A stretch of 20,000 nucleotides of DNA from Theodoxus fluviatilis (GCA_034096865.1 JAWQFJ010028699.1:72501-92500); one strand, 5' to 3'; positions 1 to 16,875 are shown, counted from the stretch's first letter. Notes: generated by a model not told the origin, from the sequence alone. A program made the numbers and translations.

Positions 1-132
1 TTTTTGTATTTCTTTATTTTGCACACAATTCATCCAGATTTAAAATCTGGTACATTTAGCACACGTTTGAAACAAAATATGATGCAGTGAATCATTATAA
101 TGCTTCTAAAAACAATGCAACTATCTTGTAAG
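1..132. other. AT-rich flank with no recognised feature
   Basis: AT-rich unique-looking sequence leading into the 43-bp minisatellite. No coding or RNA signature seen. Confidence 0.5.
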
Positions 133-1364
133 TATTATTGCAGCACTAACAAAAGAAGTGTAACTGCTATGCATGTGTTATTGCAACACTCACAAAAGAA
201 GTGTAACCGCTATGTATGTGGTATTACAGCACTAACAAAAGAAGTGTAACTGCTATGCATGTGTTATTGCAACACTCACAAAAGAAGTGTAACCGCTATG
301 TATGTGGTATTACAGCACTAACAAAAGAAGTGTAACTGCTATGCATGTGTTATTGCAACACTCACAAAAGGAGTGTAACGACAATGCATGTGTTATTGCA
401 TCACTCACAAAAGAAGTGTAACCGCTATGTATGTGGTATTACAGCACTAACAAAAGAAGTGTAACTGCTATGCATGTGTTATTGCAACACTCACAAAAGA
501 AGTGTAACTGCTATGCATGTGTTATTGCAACACTAACAAAAGAAGTGTAACTGCTATGCATGTGTTATTGCAACACTCACAAAAGAAGTGTAACCGCTAT
601 GCATGTGTTATTGCAACACTCACAAAAGAAGTGTAACCGCTATGTATGTGGTATTACAGCACTAACAAAAGAAGTGTAACCGCCATGCATGCGTTATTGC
701 AGTACTCACAGAAACACTGTACCTACATAGCATGCGTTATTGTAGCACTCACAGAAACGGTGTAACTGCCATGCATGTGTTATTGCAACACTCACAGAAA
801 CATTGTGAGTACTATGCATGTGTTATTGCAGCACTCACAGAAACATTGTAACCGCAATGCATGTGTTATTGCAACACTCACTAACACATTGTAACAACAA
901 TGCATGTGCTATTGCAACACCAAAAAACCCCCATCAGTATAACTACAATGCATGTGTTATTACAGCACTCACAAACACATTGTAACAACAATGCATGTGT
1001 TATTGCAGCACTCACAGAAACATTGTAACCGCAATGCATGTGTTATTGCAGAACTCACAAAACAATGTAATTGTAATGCATGTGCAATTGCAACACCAAA
1101 AAACCACCAGTGTAACTACAATGCATGTGTTATTGCAGCACTCACAAACACTTTGTAACAACAATGCATGTGTTATTGCAGCACTCACAAACACATTGTA
1201 ACAACAATGCATCTGTAATTGCAGCACTCACAAAACAGTGTAACAACAATGCATCTGTAATTGCAGCACTCACAAACACATTGTAACAACAATGCATCTA
1301 TTATTGCAGCACTCACAGAAACATTGTAACCGCAATGCATGTGTTATTGCAACACTCACAGAAT
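133..1364. repeat. 43-bp minisatellite, about 28 copies
   Basis: Head-to-tail array with a 43-bp period; unit starts were counted at 144, 187, 230, 273, 316, 359, 402 and onward. Each unit begins CACTMACA, has a central GTGTAAC and an ATGCAT (or ATGTAT) palindrome, and ends TTATTGCAA or TATTACAG. In the left part two variants alternate, giving an 86-bp higher-order period. The right half uses a diverged unit with CAGAAACATTGTAAC, and some units near 918 and 1090 have internal indels. The short open frames here on both strands are repeat shadows. Confidence 0.95.
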
Positions 1365-1990
1365 AATGACTATTGCTAATGAGGTCATGCAAATGGAGTG
1401 TTCATTTGCCGTTGATGGTTTCTTCTGAATTCTAAAAATAGCGTTGTGCTCACATGTCGTTGTAGTCAAGCCTTTGAATATGTTTAAGACGAAATGACTT
1501 TGCTGCCTAGGAGAATACAAAAAGGCGACGGGAGAAATTACGTTTTTCAAGAAACGATAGCACGTAAATGTACCATGAGTGCTCGTAATGACGCTACACA
1601 GAATACTTTGAGAAACAATAAATCTTTGCAGGGAAAGCGAAAACTGCGTTTCATGCTTATTTGTTCAGTTCTCACGAGGCTGAGTCAGTGAGCATGTTAA
1701 ATTACAAGGATATCAATACCATGCTCATAACTCATCGTGTACAATATCCTTTCCATCTCATCTACAGAGCTGCGAATACCATGAGCTTTAACCAAACATT
1801 GTGGACACGGATTTTAAATGATAAAACCTCTCCAGTGATTCTCAAATCAGATTGCAAATCAACAAACCATCACAGAAGACATTAGAACAAAGAGGAAGTG
1901 GAAGAGGAGAAGAACAAGTAGGACTACACTGGACACACAGAGGCGATGTAGTGAAATTAGTGGAACATAAGCGAAATTACATGTTTGTGT
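1365..1990. other. Intergenic, nothing recognised
   Basis: Unique-looking sequence with only short open frames (74 codons or fewer) and no recognisable protein motif. An octamer ATGCAAAT occurs at 1387-1394, which could be chance. Confidence 0.5.
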
Positions 1991-1994
1991 GAAT

Positions 1995-2194
1995 ATGTGT
2001 GTATGTGTGTGTATGTGTGTGCATGTGTGTGTGTGTGTGAGTGGGTGTGTGTATGTGTGTGTGTGTGTGTGTGTGTGCGTTTGTGTGTGTGTGTGTGTGT
2101 ATGTGTGCGCGTGTGTGTGCGTGTGTGTGTATGTGTGCTTGTGTGAGTGAGTGTGTGTATGTGTGTGTGTTTGCATGTATTTGTGAATGAGTGT

Positions 2195-2278
<84 letters not shown>
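1995..2278. repeat. (TG)n microsatellite
   Basis: Interrupted TG tract of about 280 bp. It ends in a nearly perfect run from about 2201 to 2278 (roughly 39 dinucleotides). The interrupted 5' part and pure 3' part suggest the 3' end is the recently expanding portion. Histidine-threonine or cysteine-valine open frames here are artefacts of the repeat. Confidence 0.97.
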
Positions 2279-2280
<2 letters not shown>

Positions 2281-3125
2281 GCAATTATTCAAGAGAGCGT
2301 GGAGGATTGTCTTGTTTCATGATTGCAGCATCAACAAAGGGATCGGGTGGATGGATGGATAAATGAAGTTTAAGGGCCTATCAGTCTTGTAGGCTTTATA
2401 AGGCCATAACGTTTAGATACACCCATCTTTACAAGGTATAAAACACTTCAGGACAGTGGAGTCTAGTACAATTCTCCTAACCAGTCACATGAAATCCTGT
2501 AAATCGAGTCCCATTGCCCATCAGCACGCGGAGGCTTCAAACGCGAAAAGTATAAAGGGCGATAGTGCAAAATTCACATCTCGATTTACCTCGTCACCCA
2601 CAAAGCATTTAGGGAGGGATGGAGCCCAAATGCTCATCAGCCGTGAAGGCCATTCAAGGCTACAACGTACTTCCGCTGTATTAAAATGTGTAATTAGAAG
2701 ATTATCTCAGAAGAGGTAAGTGGAGAAATATCGAAAACAATGAAGACATAGAACAACTCATAGACGAGAATAATACTCAGAATTTATTTCAAAATTTCAT
2801 CACAGCAAGAGGATCTTTAAAAATGTCCAATAGACTGCTCGACAAAGGGATCAGTCCAGACAACAAAGTTAGATGACACAAGCAACGCGATGACACTAGT
2901 TCGGGAATGCAGCTTCCCGCAATGACACAGCATTCGAAGCTACTTAAACTGCGCTGATCAAATGTCCAAGCTTCCTACGCATTCGTTACAGACTTCTGTC
3001 CTGGATAGAGGCCACCCGATATTCTATTGTCGACAATGTGCACAGGTGACCTCGGTGTCCCAAAGCGCACCCTTGTGAACGCTGGCACCTGGCAGCTCAA
3101 GAGATAGACTAACATTACGGCTAAT
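2279..3125. other. Intergenic upstream of the cathepsin L promoter
   Basis: No gene recognised. A frame opening after the TAA near 2686 stays open to a TGA near 2875 (about 60 codons), without its own ATG and without a recognisable domain. An 87-codon frame (2456-2719) ends at AAGAGGTAAGTGG, which resembles a splice donor, but its sequence matches nothing I know. Both could be chance or a decayed element. Confidence 0.4.
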
Positions 3126-3128
3126 CCC

Positions 3129-3136
3129 TCACGTGA
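3129..3136 (+). promoter_or_regulatory. CLEAR-like E-box (TCACGTGA)
   Basis: The local sequence CTCACGTGAC (3128-3137) matches the ten-base CLEAR consensus GTCACGTGAC at nine positions, with an intact palindromic CACGTG core. It lies about 45 bp upstream of the TATA-like box. In vertebrates CLEAR sites bind TFEB/MITF-family factors and drive lysosomal genes, including cathepsins. Placement in front of a lysosomal protease gene makes function plausible. Occupancy is an inference. Confidence 0.6.
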
Positions 3137-3157
3137 CCAAGACTGTCAATAAAGAAA

Positions 3158-3164
3158 AGATAAG
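3158..3164 (+). promoter_or_regulatory. GATA factor site (AGATAAG)
   Basis: A perfect WGATAR match about 10 bp upstream of the TATA-like box of the cathepsin L gene. GATA factors direct gut expression in many invertebrates, which would suit a digestive cysteine protease. Such short motifs arise often by chance. Confidence 0.4.
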
Positions 3165-3173
3165 AGAGACTCG

Positions 3174-3181
3174 CATAAAAA
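3174..3181 (+). promoter_or_regulatory. TATA-like box and initiators of the cathepsin L gene
   Basis: CATAAAAA is followed at 24 and 33 bp by two copies of TCATTCT (3196-3202 and 3205-3211). Both fit the initiator consensus YYANWYY, putting transcription start near A3198 or A3207. The promoter would serve the untranslated leader exon ending at 3231. Confidence 0.5.
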
Positions 3182-3197
3182 CGACCCACGCCACTTC

Positions 3198-3231
3198 ATT
3201 CTTGTCATTCTGACGCCACAAGTCAAACAAG
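3198..3231 (+). other. Probable untranslated leader exon of the cathepsin L gene
   Basis: A short segment between the predicted start site and a perfect donor, AAG|GTAAGT, at 3231/3232. The matching acceptor would be TATTGTAACAG ending at 3732, exactly one base before the cathepsin L ATG, giving a 501-bp 5' UTR intron. Vertebrate cathepsin L genes also carry a noncoding first exon. Not proven: transcription could instead start closer to the ATG. Confidence 0.5.
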
Positions 3232-3732
3232 GTAAGTCTTCCCCTTGGTGAGGGACGGGCACTACCTTTTTGTATGTGTTGACGTGCTCAGTTAAAAAGT
3301 CCTCCGAAAAGCTACATAACTATACAGGATGAATTTTGGAATATACGTTTACACTGAAGTCGCAGCCTTGAACAAATTATGATCCATTCCCCTCACTTCA
3401 GGATTTTCTCTTCAGTCATTTTTTTTTCTATTCCAGTGTCTTTTGCCGACAACGAATAATCTATTATCCTCTCTGTATATTGCTCGTGGAAGAACGTTAT
3501 TTTTCCCGTAGATCCGTAAAAGTCAAATTTTACTCGTCGTTGTCTTTCGAAAAGCTTTATTCGTGAAGGAACACAGAATGCTATTTATTTTTAGCTCCGA
3601 AATTAGATTAACTTTTAATTCCATTTGCCATCAGGAGAATAGTGATTGGCGTTGTTGTATCAGTGGCGGCATTCTAATACCTGGCGACTTTTACCCATCC
3701 TCGTTGCTGAGCTGTGTCTGCTATTGTAACAG

Positions 3733-11087
<7,355 letters not shown>

Positions 11088-11250
11088 AGAGAACGGCTCC
11101 AAGACGAAAACAGCGAGAGCAACAGACGGTTCCCAAGGAATCGGATGCAAGAGAACACCGTCGACATTCTACTTTGAACATACATTTTTGTAGATAAAAA
11201 ATAATTTGGATGTCGATGGGAATTTAATAAAATGACAAATCCTTTGTGAG
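11088..11250 (+). other. 3' UTR of the cathepsin L gene
   Basis: Runs from the stop at 11087 to a cleavage site expected 10-25 bases past the AATAAA at 11226-11231. About 160 nt long. Confidence 0.75.
11226..11231 (+). terminator. Poly(A) signal AATAAA of the cathepsin L gene
   Basis: Canonical hexamer 139 nt after the stop codon, followed by a GT-rich downstream element (CTTTGTGAGCTTG and a GTT repeat at 11251-11277), the normal arrangement for cleavage and polyadenylation. Confidence 0.85.
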
Positions 11251-11690
11251 CTTGTTGTTGTTGTTGTTGTTATTGTTGTGGTACAACGGATGTTATGTAC
11301 TCACAATCAAGTACTTTACTCGTTAGTCTTCTGCAACTCTCTATCTTCTTTTCCTCTGTCTGGTCCTCTGATAAGGAAATACTGGAGCTGCAACAAGTTG
11401 GAGATATATGCATGTTTTTCAAATATCTCGAACAAACTTGTTGCAAAGTGTTTTTAAGTTACTCCCGCGAGCACGCGCTTGCATGCTTGCAAGCACACAC
11501 ATATGCGCGGAAATGCACGCATACACACAAACACGCGCGCGCGCGCGCGCACACACACACACACACGTTCGGACACCCAAAGATGTCCTTGAATGAAACC
11601 ATGCAGACTCACACATTTGGAGGTTAAACAAAATAATGTATGTTATTGGACGTAGCTATGACAACTCCGAAACAAGAACACAAAGAGGAG
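11251..11690. other. Intergenic gap between two convergent genes
   Basis: Holds a short (GTT)n tract (11251-11277) and an alternating purine-pyrimidine run (about 11526-11565: CG dinucleotides, then CA), a sequence type prone to Z-DNA. No gene seen. Confidence 0.7.
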
Positions 11691-11696
11691 ACATGA

Positions 11697-11702
11697 TTTA
11701 TT
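11697..11702 (-). terminator. Minus-strand AATAAA, possible poly(A) signal of the Hox gene
   Basis: TTTATT on the plus strand reads AATAAA on the minus strand. It is the first canonical hexamer I found downstream of the Hox stop codon at 13811. GT-rich minus-strand sequence (CTTTGTGTTCTTGTTTCGG) follows. Use would create a 3' UTR of about 2.1 kb, plausible for Hox genes but unproven. Confidence 0.45.
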
Positions 11703-13810
11703 CTTTTAATGGGTACAATAGCAGACTATGCAACAGACCTTCATACACGTAGAAAGTTTAACCATGCAGTAAAACAGCATTCTGATCCTTCTGGAAACCA
11801 ACTTATTAGACATAAAATCAGAATGGATTCACCTCCATCCAAACGTGACAGTTCATAAATAGACTTTCCAAAAGATAGCTACACCCACCCAACATGCATC
11901 GACAATCGCTCAAGAGGAGATACGATAACTATTTACACTTACAGGCCTTCGTCAGGCACAATCAAGATAAACAATAGTCACTGTTGCGTCCAAAGTAGTC
12001 TACATGAAGGGAATCTTAAGTGATGAAAATTCATTTCGTCGAACAAGCTGTCGTCTGGACATGGCTGGTACAAAATGATGTCTGAGATCACCTGTCTACA
12101 TAGAAGGAAAACAGAAAAAGTTTCCGTTTCATACCTTCCTCCTCTTCCAACCCACGCTACGCACGTCTCTCAGAGAGGAGTTACTTCCCTTGGATCTCAA
12201 ACTTGAGATTTCACGTTCAACGGAATTGCAGCTAATTCGTATTTATGCGACTCCAGGGACAAAATCAATACAAATTCTCGCACAATCATGAATGAACAAG
12301 TGACCATAATTCTTTATGAAGCGCTTCACATCTTTTCATCCACACCAGACGAGAGATTAACAACAAACGACAATAAAAACGACACGAAGGCTTAATGTGG
12401 AGAGAACGCGGATGCATTCAGACAACTGAACACATTCGCAGCGACAAGATACAGTAAATGACGTAAACAGATGAAAAGACATGATGACTATGAACAAGAT
12501 GTGTTTACAGTTGATTCAAGAGTTGCTGCTGCCGCCAACTCGCGAGGTTTGACTCGGTGCCGTAAAGATCAATTACTTTTGGAAAGTGCATGTACACCGA
12601 GTCTATGTAGAAACCTTCTCTCCAACGCCTAACTGCAAAGGATGCTCGAGGCAATACATAGACGGATATTCGACCAAACATTAAAAAGAGATGAAGCTTT
12701 CTGCATTGACTTCCCTTGCTTCATGTCAGTCGACTAGCCATCTTTCTATGACATAATGTAAGTGAAGAGGTTTTATGCCAGTACCAGCGAACAGCGTCAG
12801 TGGTAATTCAACTGAGGTAACTAGTGATCGGTCTACAAGAGAGTCTGTGAGCGCTTTGCCACTACACATTTTCAGCATTGAAATGATGTAAAATAACATC
12901 AGCCAAATGCCATAAAGCACTTATCTCGAAGGCTCGCTGTCCTCTAGGAGAGAGGAGGAACATTGGTGGCAATGGTTATTGTTGATTCCGTTGCTACCAC
13001 CGCTTCTGCTGTTTCTGCTCTCGAAGCTTTTGCATTTTCAGAATATGGCAACATTGAGGTCAGAAATGTATTTTTCGTGTGACTTTTCTGAGTGTTATAG
13101 GAAAGGGAGAAAAAAAACCACATCGTGCTCTCAATCTCCTTATCAACAGCGCTTCGTTTGCAAATGTGGGTGAGGCAGATCTGCAGGATATGACCAGTGA
13201 GACATTATTAAAGCTCGCTTCATACTTGGCATGCAAATGACTTTGTACTGCCTCTCTGTCATCTCATCACCATCTCCTTGGCGACGAGTAGAAATTTGAC
13301 ATGAAATGCGTCCCTGTAATTCAACAAAGTTGCATTCCTATGAGATTTCACTCCTTACAATTAATGACTTGCAAAATTATTCCGTTGTGGAATAAAGTTT
13401 CCCGTTGACACCCTCTGCTGACTCCATGACGTTGTCTGCGATGTGGGCTGTCAAGAATTTTAGCTCGGTAGTGTCACTACCAAATTGACCACGAACGAGT
13501 TTAGTGCACAAAGCAACGTGCTTTCGCTGATTTCAGCGATACCATTCAAACACCTTGTACAAATTTCAGAGACACATTTCCTGAAGAAGACACTACCCAC
13601 TGCCACTGAATCACTTCGAGCGACGCCCAAAGAGCGCCAACGAGAAACAGTTCAGCGTCACATGCCGCAAACCACGCACAAACGGTTTGACAGAGTTAAT
13701 TGCTCAGTCATAGTGTCTTGAATCCCTTGATCGCACGAGTGTCTCAGAACACAGCTCGTCAACCACGTGACTCCAGAGAGTTCCAACATGGCATCTGACT
13801 AGAGCGACCA
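11703..13810 (-). other. Probable long 3' UTR of the Hox gene, otherwise unannotated
   Basis: About 2.1 kb of mostly non-repetitive sequence between the Hox stop and the minus-strand poly(A) signal. No other convincing coding frame occurs on either strand (longest about 78 codons, no recognisable motif). A CACGTGAC E-box occurs near 13764. Confidence 0.4.
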
Positions 13811-14160
13811 TCATGGCGGCGTTTGGCCGTTGACTACACCGTTAACTACGGGATGGGGCTGCGGGGGTTGGCCCTGAGGGGTGGGGGTGGGGGTCTGGGT
13901 GGTGGCCATCTCTTCCCGCTTCTGCAGCTTCTTAGCCTTGATGCGACGGTTCTGGAACCAGATCTTGATCTGGCGCTCAGACAAGTTGATGAGTTGGGAC
14001 AGCTCCCACCTTCTGGACTTGGAGATGTAGGTGGACGAGGTGTACTCACGCTCCAGCTCTGCGATCTGGAATTTCGAGTAGGGCCGTCGCCGTTTCCTCA
14101 GCGTGACCGTGGTGGGGGCAATGGACGTGGAGGGAAGGTGGATCGTCTGCTGGACGTCAA
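13811..14160 (-). CDS. Posterior (Abd-B class) Hox homeodomain, terminal exon, probably Post1
   Basis: Sequence-specific transcription factor for posterior patterning. The exon begins after acceptor TTCTTCCTACAG in codon phase 1 (first two bases TT), encodes 115 further residues and stops at TGA (13813-13811). The 60-residue homeodomain runs from [11 protein letters not shown] to RRIKAKKLQ. Helix 1 is [10 protein letters not shown], helix 2 [13 protein letters not shown], helix 3 [17 protein letters not shown], with W48, F49, Q50, N51 and R53 all intact. PYSKFQ, RRWELSQ and the basic N-terminal arm mark the Abd-B/Hox9-13/Post group; SKFQIAELE fits Post1 better than Post2 as I remember these families. 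Position 54 is I, where Hox proteins normally have M. No YPWM motif is expected in this class and none is seen. The tail is short, Pro/Thr/Gln-rich, with a duplicated VVNG. The 5' exon is inferred at 16399-16111. Confidence 0.93.
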
Positions 14161-15169
14161 CTGTAGGAAGAAAAAGATGAACATATGAAGAATGAGAATC
14201 TTAGTAGTCCTGAATTGATGGGAAGGTGAATGAAACGGAATCACAAAGCAAAGCTACGTAAAAAATTCTGCAAATGACGAGTGTTTTCTAGTTGGCAGAT
14301 GATCGTGAAAATTAAACAAACCTTTCACTCAATCAAGAAAAGATGCAACCAACAACAGCGAACAAACAAGATCGTTTTGCGATGAAAAGTGGCAGAAATA
14401 AACCAGTGTAAGGACATTAAGGATATCAATTATCTTTGAGTTCAGAAAACAAAAACCACCAACACTCATACACAACTCTCAAAAATAGTCACCACGATGC
14501 AATGTCAAATTTAGACGAAATGAGTTGCACAGTTCAATAACTGTCAACAATACGTACGACTTCAATGAGTTTAAAATTTATTAAAGAGGTCAATGACAAA
14601 CTCGATCGTCGAGGGCGGAATAATGTGCACATTACGAATCTCTCATACTTCAAGACAGGGCCTCGACATTATTCACCAATAATGATGCAGAAAGCGTCAA
14701 CCGCAACTCTTCAATCAAGGGACACAACTCTCCCTTCTCTAGGGGGTAGGGATGCTGGCAGGACACGGAGTTACAATTCTTGCAACGAATCTAGCGAGAG
14801 ATCAGCTTGGTAATTTCAACCCAGCCATTGTAATTGACGTGTAGCTGCTCCAGACGTAAAAATCAAAAGAAAGTAGTGAATTGTTAGCAATAAGCGTGAC
14901 CATGAAACCACTAATAGACAACGTAAGGACAAAACTGGTTATAAACGTGCACTGATATTGCCGTTCGATTATCCCTGCGCTCTTCGTATTTGATTTTATG
15001 CTTGCTTTAAACGCTGTTTGCCTGCTGCTTCAGCCCGAGATGGGTGACAGTCTGAAACATAACGCGCAGACGTATACTGCGGTATATTGACAATTCGTGT
15101 CAAGGAAGAATGAGAATGGTTCCTATGAATGGGGATTGGAATAAAAACCGCTGGCGCTGAACCTCCAGG

Positions 15170-15390
15170 TTTTGGCATATTAAAAAAAAAATGAAAAAGA
15201 TCTGGTTCGAACCCGCAACCTCTCGAGAAAAGATGGGGAAAAAACACACATGAACAAAAACACAATAAACCAGGTCGGGTTGGAACCCACAACCTCTCGA
15301 AAAAAGAGAAGAAAAAAGTTTCAGCGCAGAATCGAACCTGGTCATGCATGACCACGAGTCCAATGCTCTACCACACGAGCCATTAGACTT
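15170..15390 (-). mobile_element. tRNA-derived SINE-like relic with duplicated B-box modules
   Basis: On the minus strand, about 15386-15320 reads like a tRNA: TGGCTCGTGTGGTAGAGC (A box; D-arm GCTC/GAGC pairs) and GGTTCGATTCT (B box). The anticodon and T stems pair poorly, so it is a pseudogene or SINE head, not a working tRNA. Two further segments (about 15310-15270 and 15235-15190) repeat a module of CGAGAGGTTGYGGGTT plus CGAACC or CCAACC. This suggests tandem duplication of the 3' half. Confidence 0.5.
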
Positions 15391-16045
15391 AGAGAATTGA
15401 TATGACACTGAGACAAAAGTTCGCCACCCTAAAGTGGACAATGCTGGTGGAAAAAAAATCTATATTTTCATTTGTTTGTTTGTGTTTCATGAAAGTGTTG
15501 TGTATGAAGTATCTTTATTTATGGATAAAAAGATAATAGTTGTTGTGGGTTTTCTGTAATTTTTTGTTAATGCCGACGCTGGACATCTGATGGTGGTTAC
15601 AGGAGGACTAAAATGTAAAGCTATTTCTGATTTGAAGAAAAAAATTGCGCGATCGCGTAATGCTGAAAACCAGCAAAATTGAAACGTTCTCCGCCAACTG
15701 TGGAACAGAACGAGTCAATCCTGTTAACACGATGCATAACTGGTAGATTTTTAGGCTAGATTCGCTTCGAAAAGTTGCAGATAATCTGATGGTGTTAGAC
15801 TGCAAGTGTAACTTTTCTGACTTGCATTCCACTCAACACATTTTTGACTTGGTGGACATGTACTCGATTAATTGACTCGATTAAATTGAACTGATGTATT
15901 TGATATAAATTTGTATTAATCCTGAAAAATTATGAAATCATACTTCATTCATTCGCGCATTAGTCTTGGCAGCGTTCAGCGAACGAAGTAAACATCAAAC
16001 TACTTGGACCATAACGTCAGAGCGAGTAGCAGACGAAACTTCACC

Positions 16046-16072
16046 GTCACGTGACACAAACCGGCCAATCAG
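16046..16072. promoter_or_regulatory. Perfect CLEAR-type palindrome with CCAAT box
   Basis: GTCACGTGAC at 16046-16055 matches the CLEAR/USF palindrome at all ten positions. CCAATCAG (a strong NF-Y match) lies at 16065-16072. The surrounding 100 bp is CpG-richer than the flanks. It may be a promoter or an enhancer in the first part of the putative Hox intron. Which gene it would serve is unclear. Confidence 0.45.
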
Positions 16073-16110
16073 AAGCGATGACGCCGGATGTGAAATTCCT
16101 GCTATCTTAC

Positions 16111-16399
16111 GGTGGTAATAATCGGGCAAAGTCTGAATAATCTGAGAAAGAAACTCGAATTGGTTCATTATTTGTATGAATGCGAGTTTTTTGGTCGACT
16201 TCGGTAAATTTCGCGCTGCCTCGCAGTGATGATTGTATACGAAGCTGTCGTCTGATAGGCGAAAGCGATCCGCGAAGCCAGCGGTTTCGACCATATCAAA
16301 GATCCTATATACACTAAGGTGACTCACTCCAATACTTTGAGCTTCAGATAGTGCCTCACGAGGAGCGCACATGTTTGTGATGTAAAACGTGACCTTCAT
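16111..16399 (-). CDS. Candidate 5' coding exon of the Hox gene
   Basis: Minus-strand open frame from ATG 16399 to a donor-like CACC|GTAAGA at 16111/16110. It leaves one base (C), exactly what the homeodomain exon (TT...) needs, making a CTT leucine codon. Spliced length would be 212 residues from this ATG, or 135 from the ATG at 16168 (MNQFEFLSQIIQTLPDYYH). I do not recognise the sequence from any Hox N-terminus. The frame runs on past the donor for 38 codons, so it may be a chance ORF. The true 5' exon could also lie beyond the window. Confidence 0.33.
16305..16311 (-). promoter_or_regulatory. Possible TATA box for the candidate Hox exon
   Basis: TATATAG on the minus strand. A start site about 30 bp downstream (near 16281) would lie past the ATGs at 16399 and 16294, making ATG 16168 the first usable codon of the frame. 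Weak evidence from one motif. Confidence 0.2.
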
Positions 16400-16870
16400 T
16401 ACAGTATTACACTACGAGTGATCTTATCCGATACCAGTTGATGTTTTACCCCTCTGCTAAGATTATAATACAACTCATTCGAATTTTACATGAAACATTT
16501 AGTTATCTCGATCGTCTGCTGGCGTAGTGGCTACGGTTCGATCGTGTTCGTCTGCTTGGTTCGTAGTGTTGATCATTATGAATGGTATTTCTTGAAATAA
16601 GGTCAGTAAGCCTATATGTTAATTTATAACGCTAATATAACCCTGGGCTGTCTTAATTTATCAAAGCTGTATGTTGATTGCGTCAATAGGTCGTGAAATA
16701 CATTTTACAAATCCAAGCTTCTCGTACTTCTATTTATAGCTGACGCGCGGACCTCAGCGGCACCAGGATAGATTATAAATACATTGTTGTCCTCGAACCT
16801 GCCTGCTGTTGACATCGTGTACAATGCTAGTATTGTCTGATGCTATGAAATACGTTCACCAGTAAAAGGT
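16400..16870. other. No recognised feature
   Basis: AT-rich unique-looking sequence. TGGCGTAGTGGC and GGTTCGATC near 16520-16545 recall tRNA A and B boxes, but their spacing is too short for a tRNA. This may be a SINE fragment. Confidence 0.4.
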
Positions 16871-16875
16871 CCAAC

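Larger units (their letters stand above)
14161..16110 (-). other. Putative Hox intron
   Basis: 1,950 bp in the two-exon model. It contains the tRNA-like/SINE material at 15170-15390 and, near its 5' end, a perfect CLEAR-type palindrome and a CCAAT box (16046-16072). The remainder is AT-rich without recognised genes. Confidence 0.35.

Noticed and set aside
133..1364. Possible CRISPR array
   Set aside because: Units are contiguous with no unique spacers, and the context is an intron-bearing animal genome; it is a minisatellite.
1859..2292. Minus-strand ORFs of 111-141 codons rich in His-Thr
   Set aside because: Pure translation of the TG/CA microsatellite; no stop codons arise in such a repeat.
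2686..2878. Short open frame after the 87-codon ORF (contains SNRLLDKGISPDNKVR)
   Set aside because: No ATG, about 60 codons, no recognised family; length is within chance expectation.
11526..11565. Alternating CG/CA run as a regulatory Z-DNA element
   Set aside because: Sequence permits Z-DNA, but such runs are common in microsatellite-rich genomes and nothing here ties it to function.
13801..13822. YY1-like ATCATGGCGGC motif on the plus strand
   Set aside because: Coincides with the last codons and stop of the Hox reading frame (reverse complement CCGCCATGAT); probably coincidental.
13823..14188. 121-codon plus-strand ORF
   Set aside because: Antisense shadow of the homeodomain exon, which reads correctly on the minus strand.
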